Source: Acidobacteriota bacterium (GTDB taxonomy: Bacteria > Acidobacteriota > Blastocatellia > Pyrinomonadales > Pyrinomonadaceae). Taken from it: 52,651 bases of DNA. The notes beneath the pieces are model-generated. The model made no database searches. It worked only from the letters and a program-made list of their open reading frames with translations, and was not told where the DNA came from. Both the position numbers and the translations under genes were made by a program. The stretch lies in NCBI GenBank assembly GCA_020200135.1, contig JAIVJI010000070.1, positions 1 through 52,651 of the forward strand. The letters run 5' to 3'. Positions 38,113 to 46,553 of the stretch are shown here, in pieces. Positions within the stretch are counted from its first letter, which is position 1, and every line of letters begins with the position of its first letter.

Positions 38113-38475
38113 CTAGGCCGTGAACGACGAGCCGCAGCCGCAGCCGCCGGTCGCGTTCGGGTTGTTGAAGGTGAAGCCCGAGCCCATCATGTTCGTCACG
38201 TAGTCGATCTCGACGCCGTTCAGGTACTGGGCGCTGAACATGTCGACGAACAGGCGGATGCCGTGCGTCTCGATGATGTGGTCGTTCGGGCGCGACTCCT
38301 CCTCGATGTTGAGGCTGTACTGGAAGCCCGAGCAGCCGCCCGGCACCACGCGCACGCGCAGGCCGGCGGTCGCGGGCAGCCCTTCCTCGCCCGCGATGAA
38401 CTTCTTGATCTCCTCGGCGGCCGGCTCGCTGACGCCCAGCGTCATCGTCGGAATCTGTGTCTCTGTTGCTGCCAT
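38113..38475 (-). CDS. erpA: A-type iron-sulfur carrier (ErpA/IscA family)
   Basis: A 120-residue protein with the three invariant Cys of A-type carriers: C48 in PGGCSGFQY and C112-x-C114 in GGCGCGSSF. A-type carriers receive clusters from scaffolds and deliver them to apo-enzymes. SRPNDHIIE and VDMFSAQYLNGVEIDYV match ErpA-like members. It is the third gene after the SufR-like regulator and ApbC, which supports a cluster-trafficking operon. ErpA versus IscA/SufA cannot be settled from one sequence. Confidence 0.88.
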   Translation of the reverse strand: MAATETQIPTMTLGVSEPAAEEIKKFIAGEEGLPATAGLRVRVVPGGCSGFQYSLNIEEESRPNDHIIETHGIRLFVDMFSAQYLNGVEIDYVTNMMGSGFTFNNPNATGGCGCGSSFTA

Positions 38476-38535
38476 CGTCTCTCTCCTTAGTGATTATTTC
38501 CTGACCTGTGATTTAAAGCTGAATGGCGAAACCGC

Positions 38536-39618
38536 CTAAGCCTTCTTGCCGAGGACGACGAGCTCGGGCTTCATCGCCTCTATCGAAACCTGCCGGGCGA
38601 CCTCCTCGGCCACGCGGCGGAACGCCTCGGCCTGCGGCGACTCGGGGTCGCCGACGACGACGGGCACGCCCGAGTCGCCGCCCTCGCGCACCCCCATCCC
38701 GAGCGGCACCGCGCCGAGGAAGGGCACGCCGTACTCCTCCGAGAGTCTCCGGCCGCCGCCCTCGCCGAAGATGTTGTAGCGCGCGCCCGTGTCGGGCGCG
38801 ACGAAGTAGCTCATGTTCTCGACCACGCCGAGCACGGGGACGTTGACCGTCTCGAACATCCGCAGCGCGCGCCGCACGTCGGCGAGCGCGACCTCCTGCG
38901 GCGTCGTCACCAGCACCGCGCCCTGCACCGGCACGAGCTGCGCCAGGCTTAGCTGCACGTCGCCCGTCCCCGGCGGCATGTCCACGACGAGGTAGTCGAG
39001 CTCGCCCCAGTCAACGTCCTGAAGGAACTGGCGGACGAGCCCGTGCAGGATCGGCCCGCGCACGATCATCGGCTCGTCGCCCGGCTTGAGGATGGCCATC
39101 GAGATGAGCTTGACGCCGTGCGCCTCGGTCGGCACGAGCTTGTTGCCCTCGACGACGGGGTGCGCGTCCGCGACGCCGAGCATCAGCGGCACGTTCGGCC
39201 CGTAGACGTCCGCGTCCATCACCCCGACCCGCGCGCCGTCGCGCGCCAGGCTCACCGCGAGGTTGACGGCCACGGTGGACTTGCCGACGCCGCCCTTGCC
39301 CGAGCTGACCGCGATGATGTTGCGCACGCCCGGCACGGTCAGCTTCTCGCCGAGGCCCCGCCCCTTGGGCACCTCCGCGTCCATCGTCACGCTCACCGAC
39401 GTGACGCCGGGAAGCTGTGCGACGACCGCGCGCGACTGCTCCTGCAACTGCTCCCGCACGGGGCACGCCGGCGTGGTGAGCACCACGCGGAAGCTGACGG
39501 CGCCGCCCTCTATCTTCAGGTCCTTGATAAAGCCGAGGCGCACGATGTCCTTGTGCAGGTCCGGGTCCTTCACCTGCGCCAGCGCGCCGTAAACGTCGGC
39601 CTCCGTCACTTGTGCCAT
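38536..39618 (-). CDS. apbC: Mrp/ApbC-type iron-sulfur carrier ATPase with N-terminal MIP18 domain
   Basis: A 360-residue protein. Residues 1-90 are a MIP18/DUF59 domain (VKDPDLHKDIVRLGFIKDL; TTPACPVREQL). The deviant Walker A is SGKGGVGKSTVAVNL (106-120), followed by MDADVYGPNVPLML and VVDMPPGTGDVQLSL. ApbC binds and transfers Fe-S clusters. The usual C-terminal CxxC is not present in the tail (PELVVLGKKA), so cluster binding may use other residues or the MIP18 Cys. Its ATG abuts the regulator stop, so the two are translationally coupled. Confidence 0.9.
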   Translation of the reverse strand: MAQVTEADVYGALAQVKDPDLHKDIVRLGFIKDLKIEGGAVSFRVVLTTPACPVREQLQEQSRAVVAQLPGVTSVSVTMDAEVPKGRGLGEKLTVPGVRNIIAVSSGKGGVGKSTVAVNLAVSLARDGARVGVMDADVYGPNVPLMLGVADAHPVVEGNKLVPTEAHGVKLISMAILKPGDEPMIVRGPILHGLVRQFLQDVDWGELDYLVVDMPPGTGDVQLSLAQLVPVQGAVLVTTPQEVALADVRRALRMFETVNVPVLGVVENMSYFVAPDTGARYNIFGEGGGRRLSEEYGVPFLGAVPLGMGVREGGDSGVPVVVGDPESPQAEAFRRVAEEVARQVSIEAMKPELVVLGKKA

Positions 39619-40266
39619 TCAGTCCTCGTTCGGTCTCAAAACCCTGTAAGCGCAGCGCGACGCTCCGCCCGCGATGCGCGACTCGCGGAAGACCTCGGCG
39701 CCGAGCAGCTCGCGGTAGACCGTCAGCTCCTGGTCGCAGAGCTGCCGGTACTCGCGCGCCAGCTCCGCCTGCGGGCAGTTCCACTCGGTCAAAAGGTACG
39801 AGCCGTCGCCCAGGCGCTCGGCCTCGGCCTCGTATCCGGTCTCGCGCAGGAGCTCGGTCAGCCGCCGTACGCGCGCGTCGAAACTCAGACCTTCGAGCTG
39901 CGGGCGCAAGCCCGTCAACATCTCCGTCGCGCAGCCGCAGAAGACCGCGTTCAGGCCGCGCTCGCCCCAGACCTCGCCTATCTGCCGGAGCACGGAGCGT
40001 GCGAACAGGTCGTAGCGCTTCGGGAACAGCTCCTCGGCCTTCGGCGTCAGACGGAAGACGTGCGCGGGTCGGCCGCGGTCGCCGCGCGCCGGCGCGTGCT
40101 CGACGTAGCCCTCGCGCTCGAGCGCGTCGAGGTGCTTGCGGACGCACTGCTTGGTCACGCCGAGCGCCTCGGCCAGCTCGTCGGCGCCCGACGCGCCGCG
40201 CGCGCGCAAGTGCTGCACCACGCCTGCGCGCGACGCCCCGAGCCCGGTTTTCAGTGTGACTACCAC
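39619..40266 (-). CDS. SufR-like iron-sulfur-sensing transcriptional regulator
   Basis: A 215-residue regulator. An N-terminal winged helix-turn-helix (about 15-75; ELAEALGVTKQCVRKHLDAL, GRPAHVFRLT) matches the SufR/DeoR-like family. The C-terminal cluster ligands C164-x12-C177 and C205 follow SufR spacing, but E191 stands where SufR has its third Cys. SufR represses Fe-S assembly genes when clusters are plentiful. As first gene of the operon it probably controls itself and apbC/erpA/fdx. Start GTG at 40266, only a few bases after the predicted transcription start. Confidence 0.82.
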   Translation of the reverse strand: MVVTLKTGLGASRAGVVQHLRARGASGADELAEALGVTKQCVRKHLDALEREGYVEHAPARGDRGRPAHVFRLTPKAEELFPKRYDLFARSVLRQIGEVWGERGLNAVFCGCATEMLTGLRPQLEGLSFDARVRRLTELLRETGYEAEAERLGDGSYLLTEWNCPQAELAREYRQLCDQELTVYRELLGAEVFRESRIAGGASRCAYRVLRPNED

Positions 40267-40275
40267 GACGGTTTC

Positions 40276-40304
40276 ATGCTACTTTTGGGTGCGCCTTTTG
40301 TCAA
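40276..40304 (-). promoter_or_regulatory. Promoter of the iron-sulfur regulator operon
   Basis: On the minus strand a perfect TTGACA (40304-40299) and TAGCAT (40281-40276) with a 17-base spacer. Transcription would begin about 40269, leaving almost no leader before GTG 40266. A SufR-type operator would overlap this promoter. Confidence 0.75.
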
Positions 40305-40404
40305 CCGGGCGGTTGCTAAAGTAGGCGGCCGCCCCATTTTTAGCGGACTTTTCCGCCGCCGTTGGCCAACGCTTCCTTTGCCAAATTCGCCCGCGCACCC
40401 GACC

Positions 40405-41172
40405 ATGAGCAACGACCCCACCACACGCTTCTCGACGCGCGTCTCGGACTACGTCAAGTACAGGCCGGGCTACCCGCCGGCCGTCCCGCGGCTGCTCGAA
40501 AGTGAGTGCGGGCTTACCCCCACGTCCGAACTCGCGGACGTGGGCTCGGGGACGGGGCTGCTGTCCGAGCTTTTCCTGAGGGGCGGCAACCGCGTCTACG
40601 GCGTCGAGCCGAACCGCGAGATGCGCGAGGCGGGCGAACGTCTTCTCGCCGCCTACGCGAACTTCGTGAGCGTCGAAGGGCGCGCCGAGGCGACGACGCT
40701 CGAAGACGGGTGCGTGGACTTCGTCGTGGCGGGGCAGGCGTTCCACTGGTTCGACCCGGCGGGCGCGCGCCGCGAGTTCCGGAGGATACTGCGCCCCGAA
40801 GGCTGGGTCGTGCTCGCCTGGAACGACCGGCGCACACGGGGCACGCCCTTCCTCGAAGACTACGAGCGGCTGCTGCTGGAGTACGGCACGGACTACCGCG
40901 AGGTGAGCGCGAAGTACATAGAGGAGTCTTCGCTCGCGACGCTCTACGGCGAGGCGGAAGTGCGCGCCAGGACGTTCGACAACGAGCAGGTCTTCGACTT
41001 CGAGGGCCTGCGCGGCCGGCTCGCCTCCTCCTCCTACGCCCCGCAGCCCGGCCACCCGAAGCACGAGCCGATGATGCGCGAGCTCGAAGCGCTCTTCCGC
41101 CGCCACGAGCGGGGCGGCCGCGTCGTCGTGGGCTACGACACGAAGGTCTTCTACGGGCGGCTTGCCTTTTAA
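40405..41172 (+). CDS. Class I SAM-dependent methyltransferase
   Basis: A 255-residue enzyme. Motif I is ELADVGSGTGLLSELFL (about 42-58), followed by VYGVEPNREMREAGE (acidic residue contacting SAM ribose) and the methyltransf_11-type FVVAGQAFHWFDPAGARREF. The start SNDPTTRFSTRVSDYVKYRP resembles small-molecule methyltransferases often annotated as UbiE-like. The substrate is unknown. ATG at 40405 was chosen; longer upstream frames cross the regulator gene on the other strand. Confidence 0.88.
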   Translation: MSNDPTTRFSTRVSDYVKYRPGYPPAVPRLLESECGLTPTSELADVGSGTGLLSELFLRGGNRVYGVEPNREMREAGERLLAAYANFVSVEGRAEATTLEDGCVDFVVAGQAFHWFDPAGARREFRRILRPEGWVVLAWNDRRTRGTPFLEDYERLLLEYGTDYREVSAKYIEESSLATLYGEAEVRARTFDNEQVFDFEGLRGRLASSSYAPQPGHPKHEPMMRELEALFRRHERGGRVVVGYDTKVFYGRLAF

Positions 41173-41265
41173 CCCCACGCTTCTTAGCATAGCTCCCGGT
41201 CTTCCCTTTGAAACTGTCCGCGCCGCGCCGGCGACTCCGGCGCGCGCTCGTCGCTCGAAAACCCG

Positions 41266-43527
41266 ATGCCGAACACACCCCGCCTCAGCGAGAAGCGCCG
41301 CGCCCGCGTGCGCGCCGCGTTGCTTTCACTCTGCGCGCTGCTCGCGGCCGCGCCTCACGCGCGCGCCGCCGCCGCGCCGCCGCAGAAGACCAGGCCGAAG
41401 CCGGCGGCCGAGAAGCCGGCGACGAAGCCCAGGGCGGACGCGCGCGTGCCGCGCGAGACGCTGCTGCGCATCATGGCGGCGGAGGACGAGCGGCGCTGGG
41501 AGGAGTCGGATTTGGGCGCGCTGCTCAAGGACGCGAGCGCCGTGGTGCGCGCGCGCGCGGCGCTGGCCGCGGGACGCATCGGCGACGAGGGCGCGGTCGC
41601 GCCGCTCGCGGCGCTGCTGGGCGCCGACCGCGACGAGGCGGTGCGCGCGTCGGCCGCCTTCGCGCTCGGCGAGATAGAGGCCGAGGGCGGCGCGACCGCG
41701 CTGCTCGACAGCCTGCGCCTGTCGAAGTCGGCCGAGGTGCGCGCGCGCGTCGTCGAGGCGCTCGGCAAGATCGCGGCCGCGCTCCCCGAGACGCGCGCCG
41801 GCTTGAAGAAGAGGCTCGGCGACGCACTCGTCAACACTCTTACAACCGAGCACAGGCTCGCGAAGCCGAACCGCCAGCTCGTCCTGCTCGGCCTGACCGC
41901 GATGCTGCGCGCGCGTCCCGAAGGCGGCGCGCGCACCGTAGCCCTCTTCCTCAACTCGGCGGACGCGCGCGTCCGCGCCGACGCACTCAACGCTCTGGCG
42001 CGCGCGCGCGCCAAGGAGTCGCTCGAACGCGTGCGCGCGATACTCGCCTCGGATACGGACGCGGTCGCGCGCGCCAACGCCGCGCGCGTCGTCGGCGCGG
42101 CCGAGGACGCGGCGGGCTACGACGCGCTCGTGGCGCGCGCCTCGACGGACGCGGACTCGCGCGTCCGCGTGAGCGCCGTCCGCGCGCTCGCGCAGTTGAA
42201 GGACGCGCGCGCCGCGGACCCGCTGGTCAGGCGCGGCGGCGAGCTGTTCGCGGCCTACAAGTCGGCGCGCGTCGGGGGCGCGGCCGGCCCGCCCGAGGTG
42301 AACGAGATGCTGGAGGTGGCGACCGCGCTGGGGCGCGTGCTCCAGAACTCGTACGACGAGCGCGCGGTCACGCTGCTGCGCGCGATGCGCGACGCGGGCG
42401 TCACGGCCGCCGAGGTCGAGACGACGCTGGCGCGCGTCGCGCCGACGCAGTACCTGCGCGACCGCGGCGTCGCCGGCCTCGTCTCGCGCGTCTCGCGCCA
42501 GAGCGACGCGTCCGTGACGTGGCAGAAGGTCTCGGCCGTGGCGCAGGGGCTGGGCGAGATGGCCGGCATGACGAGCGCGCAGGTCGGCAACAGCGTCGTC
42601 AGCCTCCAGGCCGACGCGCAGATCGCGCTGCGCGCGCTCGTCCAGAGCCGGCACACGCCGCCGTCGGCGCTCCCGGACCTGCTGCGCTCGCTCGCGGCCT
42701 TCAAGCCGGCCGACCTCGCCGCGGTCGCGCGCGCCGCGCTCGGGACGGAGGACGTCATCGCGCGCGCCGCCGCCGCGGACATCCTCTCGGAGCTGCCGCC
42801 GGAGCAGGAGACCTCGCGCGCGCTGGTCGCCGCCATGCCCCGCGCGCTCTCGGACGAGATAAACGACGCGGCGCTCTCGATGCTCGGCGCGCTCGCGAAG
42901 CAGCCGGGCGCCGACGCGACCGCCGCCATCCAGTCGGCGCTCGACACGACGACCGACTACCTCGTGCGTCGGCGGGCGGCCGACATCCTGCGCGAGCGCG
43001 CGGTCGGCGGCGCGGCCGCGGCGCGCCGCGTCGAGACGGTCAACACGCGCAACCACCGCGAAGACTACGAGCGCGCCGCCGCGCGCATCGGCAAGCAGGT
43101 GCGCGCCGTCATCACGACCGACAAGGGCGCGGTCACGCTCGAGCTTCTGCCCGACGACGCCCCGCTGACCGTTGACAACTTCGTCCAGCTCGCGCGCCGG
43201 AACTACTTCAACGGGGTGCTGTTCCACCGCGTCGTGCCCAACTTCGTCGTCCAGGGCGGCGACCCGCGCGGCGACGGCAACGGCGGCCCCGGCTACCAGA
43301 TACGCTGCGAGATAAACGCCGTCCCGTACGCGCGCGGCGCGGTCGGCATGGCGCTCTCGGGCAAGGACACCGGCGGCTCGCAGTGGTTCGTCACGCACTC
43401 GCCGCAGCCGCACCTCGACGGCGGCTACACGGTCTTCGGCCGCGTCGTCGAGGGGATGGAGGTCGTCGACCGCATCGTGCGCGGCGACCGCATCCGCTCC
43501 GTCACCATCACCGAGCGCGGTCGCTGA
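41266..43527 (+). CDS. Secreted HEAT-repeat protein fused to a cyclophilin peptidyl-prolyl isomerase
   Basis: A 753-residue exported protein (signal peptide to ARAAAA near 36) with a Lys/Pro/Ala-rich linker. Residues about 65-570 are roughly ten HEAT-like repeats (VVRARAALAAGRIGDEGAVA, VRVSAVRALAQLKDARAADP). Residues about 605-753 are a cyclophilin: FNGVLFHRVVPNFVVQGGDP, GAVGMALSGKDTGGSQWFV, HLDGGYTVFGRVVEG. The catalytic Arg is in FHRVV. The fusion suggests a periplasmic chaperone whose solenoid binds clients. A dead M1-like protein follows 14 bases later and may be a partner. Confidence 0.9.
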   Translation: MPNTPRLSEKRRARVRAALLSLCALLAAAPHARAAAAPPQKTRPKPAAEKPATKPRADARVPRETLLRIMAAEDERRWEESDLGALLKDASAVVRARAALAAGRIGDEGAVAPLAALLGADRDEAVRASAAFALGEIEAEGGATALLDSLRLSKSAEVRARVVEALGKIAAALPETRAGLKKRLGDALVNTLTTEHRLAKPNRQLVLLGLTAMLRARPEGGARTVALFLNSADARVRADALNALARARAKESLERVRAILASDTDAVARANAARVVGAAEDAAGYDALVARASTDADSRVRVSAVRALAQLKDARAADPLVRRGGELFAAYKSARVGGAAGPPEVNEMLEVATALGRVLQNSYDERAVTLLRAMRDAGVTAAEVETTLARVAPTQYLRDRGVAGLVSRVSRQSDASVTWQKVSAVAQGLGEMAGMTSAQVGNSVVSLQADAQIALRALVQSRHTPPSALPDLLRSLAAFKPADLAAVARAALGTEDVIARAAAADILSELPPEQETSRALVAAMPRALSDEINDAALSMLGALAKQPGADATAAIQSALDTTTDYLVRRRAADILRERAVGGAAAARRVETVNTRNHREDYERAAARIGKQVRAVITTDKGAVTLELLPDDAPLTVDNFVQLARRNYFNGVLFHRVVPNFVVQGGDPRGDGNGGPGYQIRCEINAVPYARGAVGMALSGKDTGGSQWFVTHSPQPHLDGGYTVFGRVVEGMEVVDRIVRGDRIRSVTITERGR

Positions 43528-43541
43528 AGAAGTGAGCCGTC

Positions 43542-45335
43542 TTGAAACTTCGACTTTCAACTTTCAAGTTCTTAAAGCCGCTCGCGCTGGCGTCGCTCGC
43601 CCTGCTTTGCGCGTCGGCGCCTTTTAACTCGCGCGCGCGTCAGGCCGACTCGGCGAGGCAGCCGAAGGGCGAGGCGCCGGCGCGCACGCTCTACCGCATC
43701 GGCCTCGAACTCGACTTCGACGCGCGCACCTACAAGGGGCGCGAGCGCCTGCGCTGGGTGAACGGCGACGACGGGGCCGCCTCCGTCATCTACTTCCACC
43801 TCTACCCGAACCTGCGCGCGGAGGACGAGCGGCCGGGCGCGCCGGCCGCCGCCGACTCGGCCGCGCCCGAGGAGCCGCGCCTCGAAGTGACCGAGGTGCG
43901 CGCCGGCGGCCACGCGCTCGCCTTCACGCCCGAGGACGACGGCGCGACGCTCCGCGTCCAGTTGCGCGAGGCGGTCGCGGCCGGCGCGTCGGCCGAGGTC
44001 GAGCTGGCCTTCAAGGGGCACGTCCCCGGGATAGACGCCGACGAGACTTCCCTGCCCGCGCACGTCGTCCAGCAGGTCGGCGCGGCCATGCGCGACACGC
44101 GCGAGATACGGCGCGCGCGCGACACCAACTTCGTCTCGCGCGGCGTGATGCTGCTCGGCGCCTTCTACCCCGTGCTCGCCGCGCGCCCCGACGGCGAGTG
44201 GCGGCGCAAGGTCGAGCCGAGCGTCGGCGACCTCTTCTTCGCCGACGCGGCCGACTACGAGGTCGAGGTCAACACGACCTCGGACGCTAAATTCTTCACC
44301 CCGGGCGAGCTGAAGTCGGACGCCCCCGCCGGGCGCGGCCGCCGCCTGCTCTTCGCGGGCGAGGGGCTGCGCGGCTTCCCCGTCGTCGCCGGCCGAACCC
44401 TGCGCTCGGAGGAGCGCGAGGTCGGGGGCCTGCGCATCCGCTCGGTCTTCACGCCCGAGCACGAGAAGGTCGGCCGCCGCGTGCTCGGGGTCGCGGCCGA
44501 CGCGGCGCGCACCTACGCGTCGCGCTTCGGCGCGCTCCCCTTAAAGACCGTCACCGTCGCCGAGGCGCCGCTCGTCGCCGGCTTCGGCAGCGCCGAGTTC
44601 TCCGGGCTCGCGGTCATCGCCAGCGCCTTCTACGTCGACTTCGACTCGCCGGCGATGCGCGCGCTGCCCGAGCTGGTGCGCGAGCAGCGCGCGGGCGTCG
44701 AGGACAGCGTCGACTTCGCCGCCGCGCAGGGCGTGGCGCGCCAGTGGTGGGGCGAGGCCGTCGGGAGCGACCCCGCGCGTCAGCCCGTGCTCCACGAGTC
44801 GCTCGCGCAGTACTCCGCGCTGCTCTACGTGCAGGACGTGCGCGGCGCGGAGAGCGCGCGGCAGGTGCAGGAGGACCAGCTCCGCGGCGTCTACCAGGTC
44901 TACCGCACCTTCGGCGGCGAGGACGTGTCGGCCGACCGCCCGGCGCGCGAGTACCGCAACACGTTTCAGTACGCGGCGGTCGTCGCCAGCAAGGGCGCGC
45001 TGATGTTCGTCGAGCTGCGCCGGCTCCTCGGCGAGGAGCGCTTCTTCAGGGCGCTGCGCGGCTACTACGAGGCGAACCGGCTGGAGGTGGCCGAGACCGA
45101 GGACCTGCGCGCGGCCTTCGCCGCCGTCGCCGAGATACAGCAGCGGCGCGCGCTCACGCGCACCTTCAACCGCTGGCTCTCCGAGCGCCACGGCGACGAA
45201 GACATCGCCCCGCCCAACCCGCAACTGCTCGCCGCCATCGGCATCACCCCCGAGCAGCAACAGTCCGCCCGCGACCGCAACGCCTTCTCACGCCTCGGCC
45301 GCTTCTTCTGGCGCCAGATGACCCGCATCCGCTGA
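43542..45335 (+). CDS. Secreted M1-aminopeptidase-like protein without the zinc site
   Basis: A 597-residue exported protein (hydrophobic signal to FNSRARQ). The N-terminal beta-domain (YRIGLELDFDARTYKGRERL) and the segment ARQWWGEAVGSD are those of M1 metallopeptidases. The HExxH motif is destroyed: Q396-G397-V-A-R400 replaces H-E-x-x-H, while the third ligand E419 remains at the canonical 18-residue distance. It therefore cannot bind zinc in the usual way and is a pseudo-peptidase, perhaps a binding protein. Start TTG at 43542. It is 14 bases behind the HEAT-cyclophilin gene, a probable operon. Confidence 0.88.
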   Translation: MKLRLSTFKFLKPLALASLALLCASAPFNSRARQADSARQPKGEAPARTLYRIGLELDFDARTYKGRERLRWVNGDDGAASVIYFHLYPNLRAEDERPGAPAAADSAAPEEPRLEVTEVRAGGHALAFTPEDDGATLRVQLREAVAAGASAEVELAFKGHVPGIDADETSLPAHVVQQVGAAMRDTREIRRARDTNFVSRGVMLLGAFYPVLAARPDGEWRRKVEPSVGDLFFADAADYEVEVNTTSDAKFFTPGELKSDAPAGRGRRLLFAGEGLRGFPVVAGRTLRSEEREVGGLRIRSVFTPEHEKVGRRVLGVAADAARTYASRFGALPLKTVTVAEAPLVAGFGSAEFSGLAVIASAFYVDFDSPAMRALPELVREQRAGVEDSVDFAAAQGVARQWWGEAVGSDPARQPVLHESLAQYSALLYVQDVRGAESARQVQEDQLRGVYQVYRTFGGEDVSADRPAREYRNTFQYAAVVASKGALMFVELRRLLGEERFFRALRGYYEANRLEVAETEDLRAAFAAVAEIQQRRALTRTFNRWLSERHGDEDIAPPNPQLLAAIGITPEQQQSARDRNAFSRLGRFFWRQMTRIR

Positions 45336-45348
45336 CCGCCGTGCGCCG

Positions 45349-45376
45349 TTGACTTTCAAATAGAACGGAATATGAT
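45349..45376 (+). promoter_or_regulatory. Promoter of the STAS-like gene
   Basis: TTGACT (45349-45354) and TATGAT (45371-45376), 16-base spacer. Start of transcription near 45384 leaves only about 8 bases before ATG 45392, and there is no Shine-Dalgarno, so the mRNA may be effectively leaderless. Confidence 0.7.
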
Positions 45377-45391
45377 TGCGCCGTCAATCCC

Positions 45392-45766
45392 ATGCCCGTC
45401 ATCTACACCATCGACAGACCCGCGCGCGTCGTCTACCTGAGCACCGCCGGCGACCCGCCGTTCGACGAGTGGCGGGACGCGCTGCTCGGCGTCTTTTCCG
45501 ACCCCGCCTTCGAGACCGGGTTCAACTTCATCAGCGACCGACGCCGGGCGGCGGCCCCGAGCAACGAATTCGTCGAGCGGCAGATCGTCTTCGTCCGGGA
45601 GCACGAGGGGGAGTTGGGCCGCTGCCGCTGGGCGGCGGTGGTGCCCGACCCGGCCACCGACGAGGCGGCGCGGGTGGTGACGAGCCGCGCGGGGATGGCG
45701 GAGGTCGAGGTCGGGTTCTTCTACGACCTGGCGGCCGCGCGCCGTTGGGTGTTCGGGCGGGAGTGA
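45392..45766 (+). CDS. Small STAS/SpoIIAA-like protein
   Basis: A 124-residue cytoplasmic protein with alternating strands and helices (IDRPARVVYLSTAGDPPFDE, then WRDALLGVF, FNFISDRRRAA, RWAAVVPD, AARRWVFGRE). This order resembles the SpoIIAA/STAS-like fold of small regulatory proteins that pair with kinases or other signal proteins, but no partner lies nearby. The near-leaderless start is unusual. It is closed by a strong bidirectional terminator. Function unassigned. Confidence 0.65.
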   Translation: MPVIYTIDRPARVVYLSTAGDPPFDEWRDALLGVFSDPAFETGFNFISDRRRAAAPSNEFVERQIVFVREHEGELGRCRWAAVVPDPATDEAARVVTSRAGMAEVEVGFFYDLAAARRWVFGRE

Positions 45767-45795
45767 AGCGGGCGGAGGCGTGAACGGAGTTGACG

Positions 45796-45825
45796 AGGGC
45801 GGGCCCCGCGCGCGGGGCCCGCCCT
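45796..45825. terminator. Bidirectional hairpin terminator
   Basis: A perfect 30-base palindrome, AGGGCGGGCCCCGCG and its complement, between two convergent genes; T-tracts are short. Confidence 0.8.
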
Positions 45826-45872
45826 TACTCTTTGCGCCAGAGGGCGGCCGGTGCGCGCCGCGGCCGGGCGGC

Positions 45873-46280
45873 TCACTGGTCGACCGTGACCGAGAGGTAG
45901 ACCGTCGAGTACTCGTAGCCGTCGTTGCGGGCGCACGTGCGGAAGTAGCCCGGGAAGAAGTCCGGGAAGAACGACGGGGAGAAGGAGGGGCGCGCGTAGA
46001 TGTAGTCGGAGAAGGCCAGCACGGAGCCGCCGCTGTCGCTGATCTGGCGCGCCCCGCTCTGGAAGGTGAACTTCACCGGCGCGCCCTCGATGACGAAGTC
46101 TTCGACCGAGGCGTTGTAGAAGGCCTGCGTGGGGTTGCCGATACACTGGCGGGTGCCGGGCGCGACGTACACGACGCCGGCGAAGGTGCTCTGGGCGTAG
46201 GCGCTCGCGCCCGAGGCCGCGGCGGCGAGTATGACGGCGGCCGCGGCGGCGGCCAACTTCGCGGTGAGTTTCTTGAGCAT
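45873..46280 (-). CDS. Small secreted protein of unknown function
   Basis: A 135-residue exported protein: MLKKLTAKLAAAAAAVILAA signal, cleavage near AYAQS. The mature part is beta-rich with two Cys (RQCIGN, RTCARN) that could form a disulfide, and an aromatic stretch (SFSPSFFPDFFPGYFRTC). The C-terminus is STVYLSVTVDQ. I do not recognise the family. It heads a run of four minus-strand exported or membrane-anchored proteins. The 273-base gap to the next gene carries the terminator below and otherwise nothing recognisable. Confidence 0.7.
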   Translation of the reverse strand: MLKKLTAKLAAAAAAVILAAAASGASAYAQSTFAGVVYVAPGTRQCIGNPTQAFYNASVEDFVIEGAPVKFTFQSGARQISDSGGSVLAFSDYIYARPSFSPSFFPDFFPGYFRTCARNDGYEYSTVYLSVTVDQ

Positions 46281-46494
46281 CGGGGTTCTTCCTTTCGTCT
46301 TGAATCAAGGGGTTCCGAGTTCGGCTCGTCACGCGCGAGCCTTCCCCACCCCCCGCCCGCATACGGCCGGGAGCCGTTCACTCTGCGAACCGTGCGGAAG
46401 GGGCGCGAGGTCTTCCGTAAGCGTGAAAGATACGCGGGGCTGCGGGCGTTCGGATTTCCCGCGCGGCGGCGGGTCGCGCGGGCGGCCTCCGAAC

Positions 46495-46536
46495 AAAAAA
46501 AGTGGCGAGCCCCGCGCGGGGCTCGCCACTTTTTTT
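46495..46536. terminator. Strong bidirectional intrinsic terminator
   Basis: A perfect 42-base palindrome: seven A, GTGGCGAGCCCCGC, its complement, and seven T. It ends the beta-helix gene on the minus strand. Confidence 0.95.
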
Positions 46537-46553
46537 GAACGCGGGTCGCGCGA

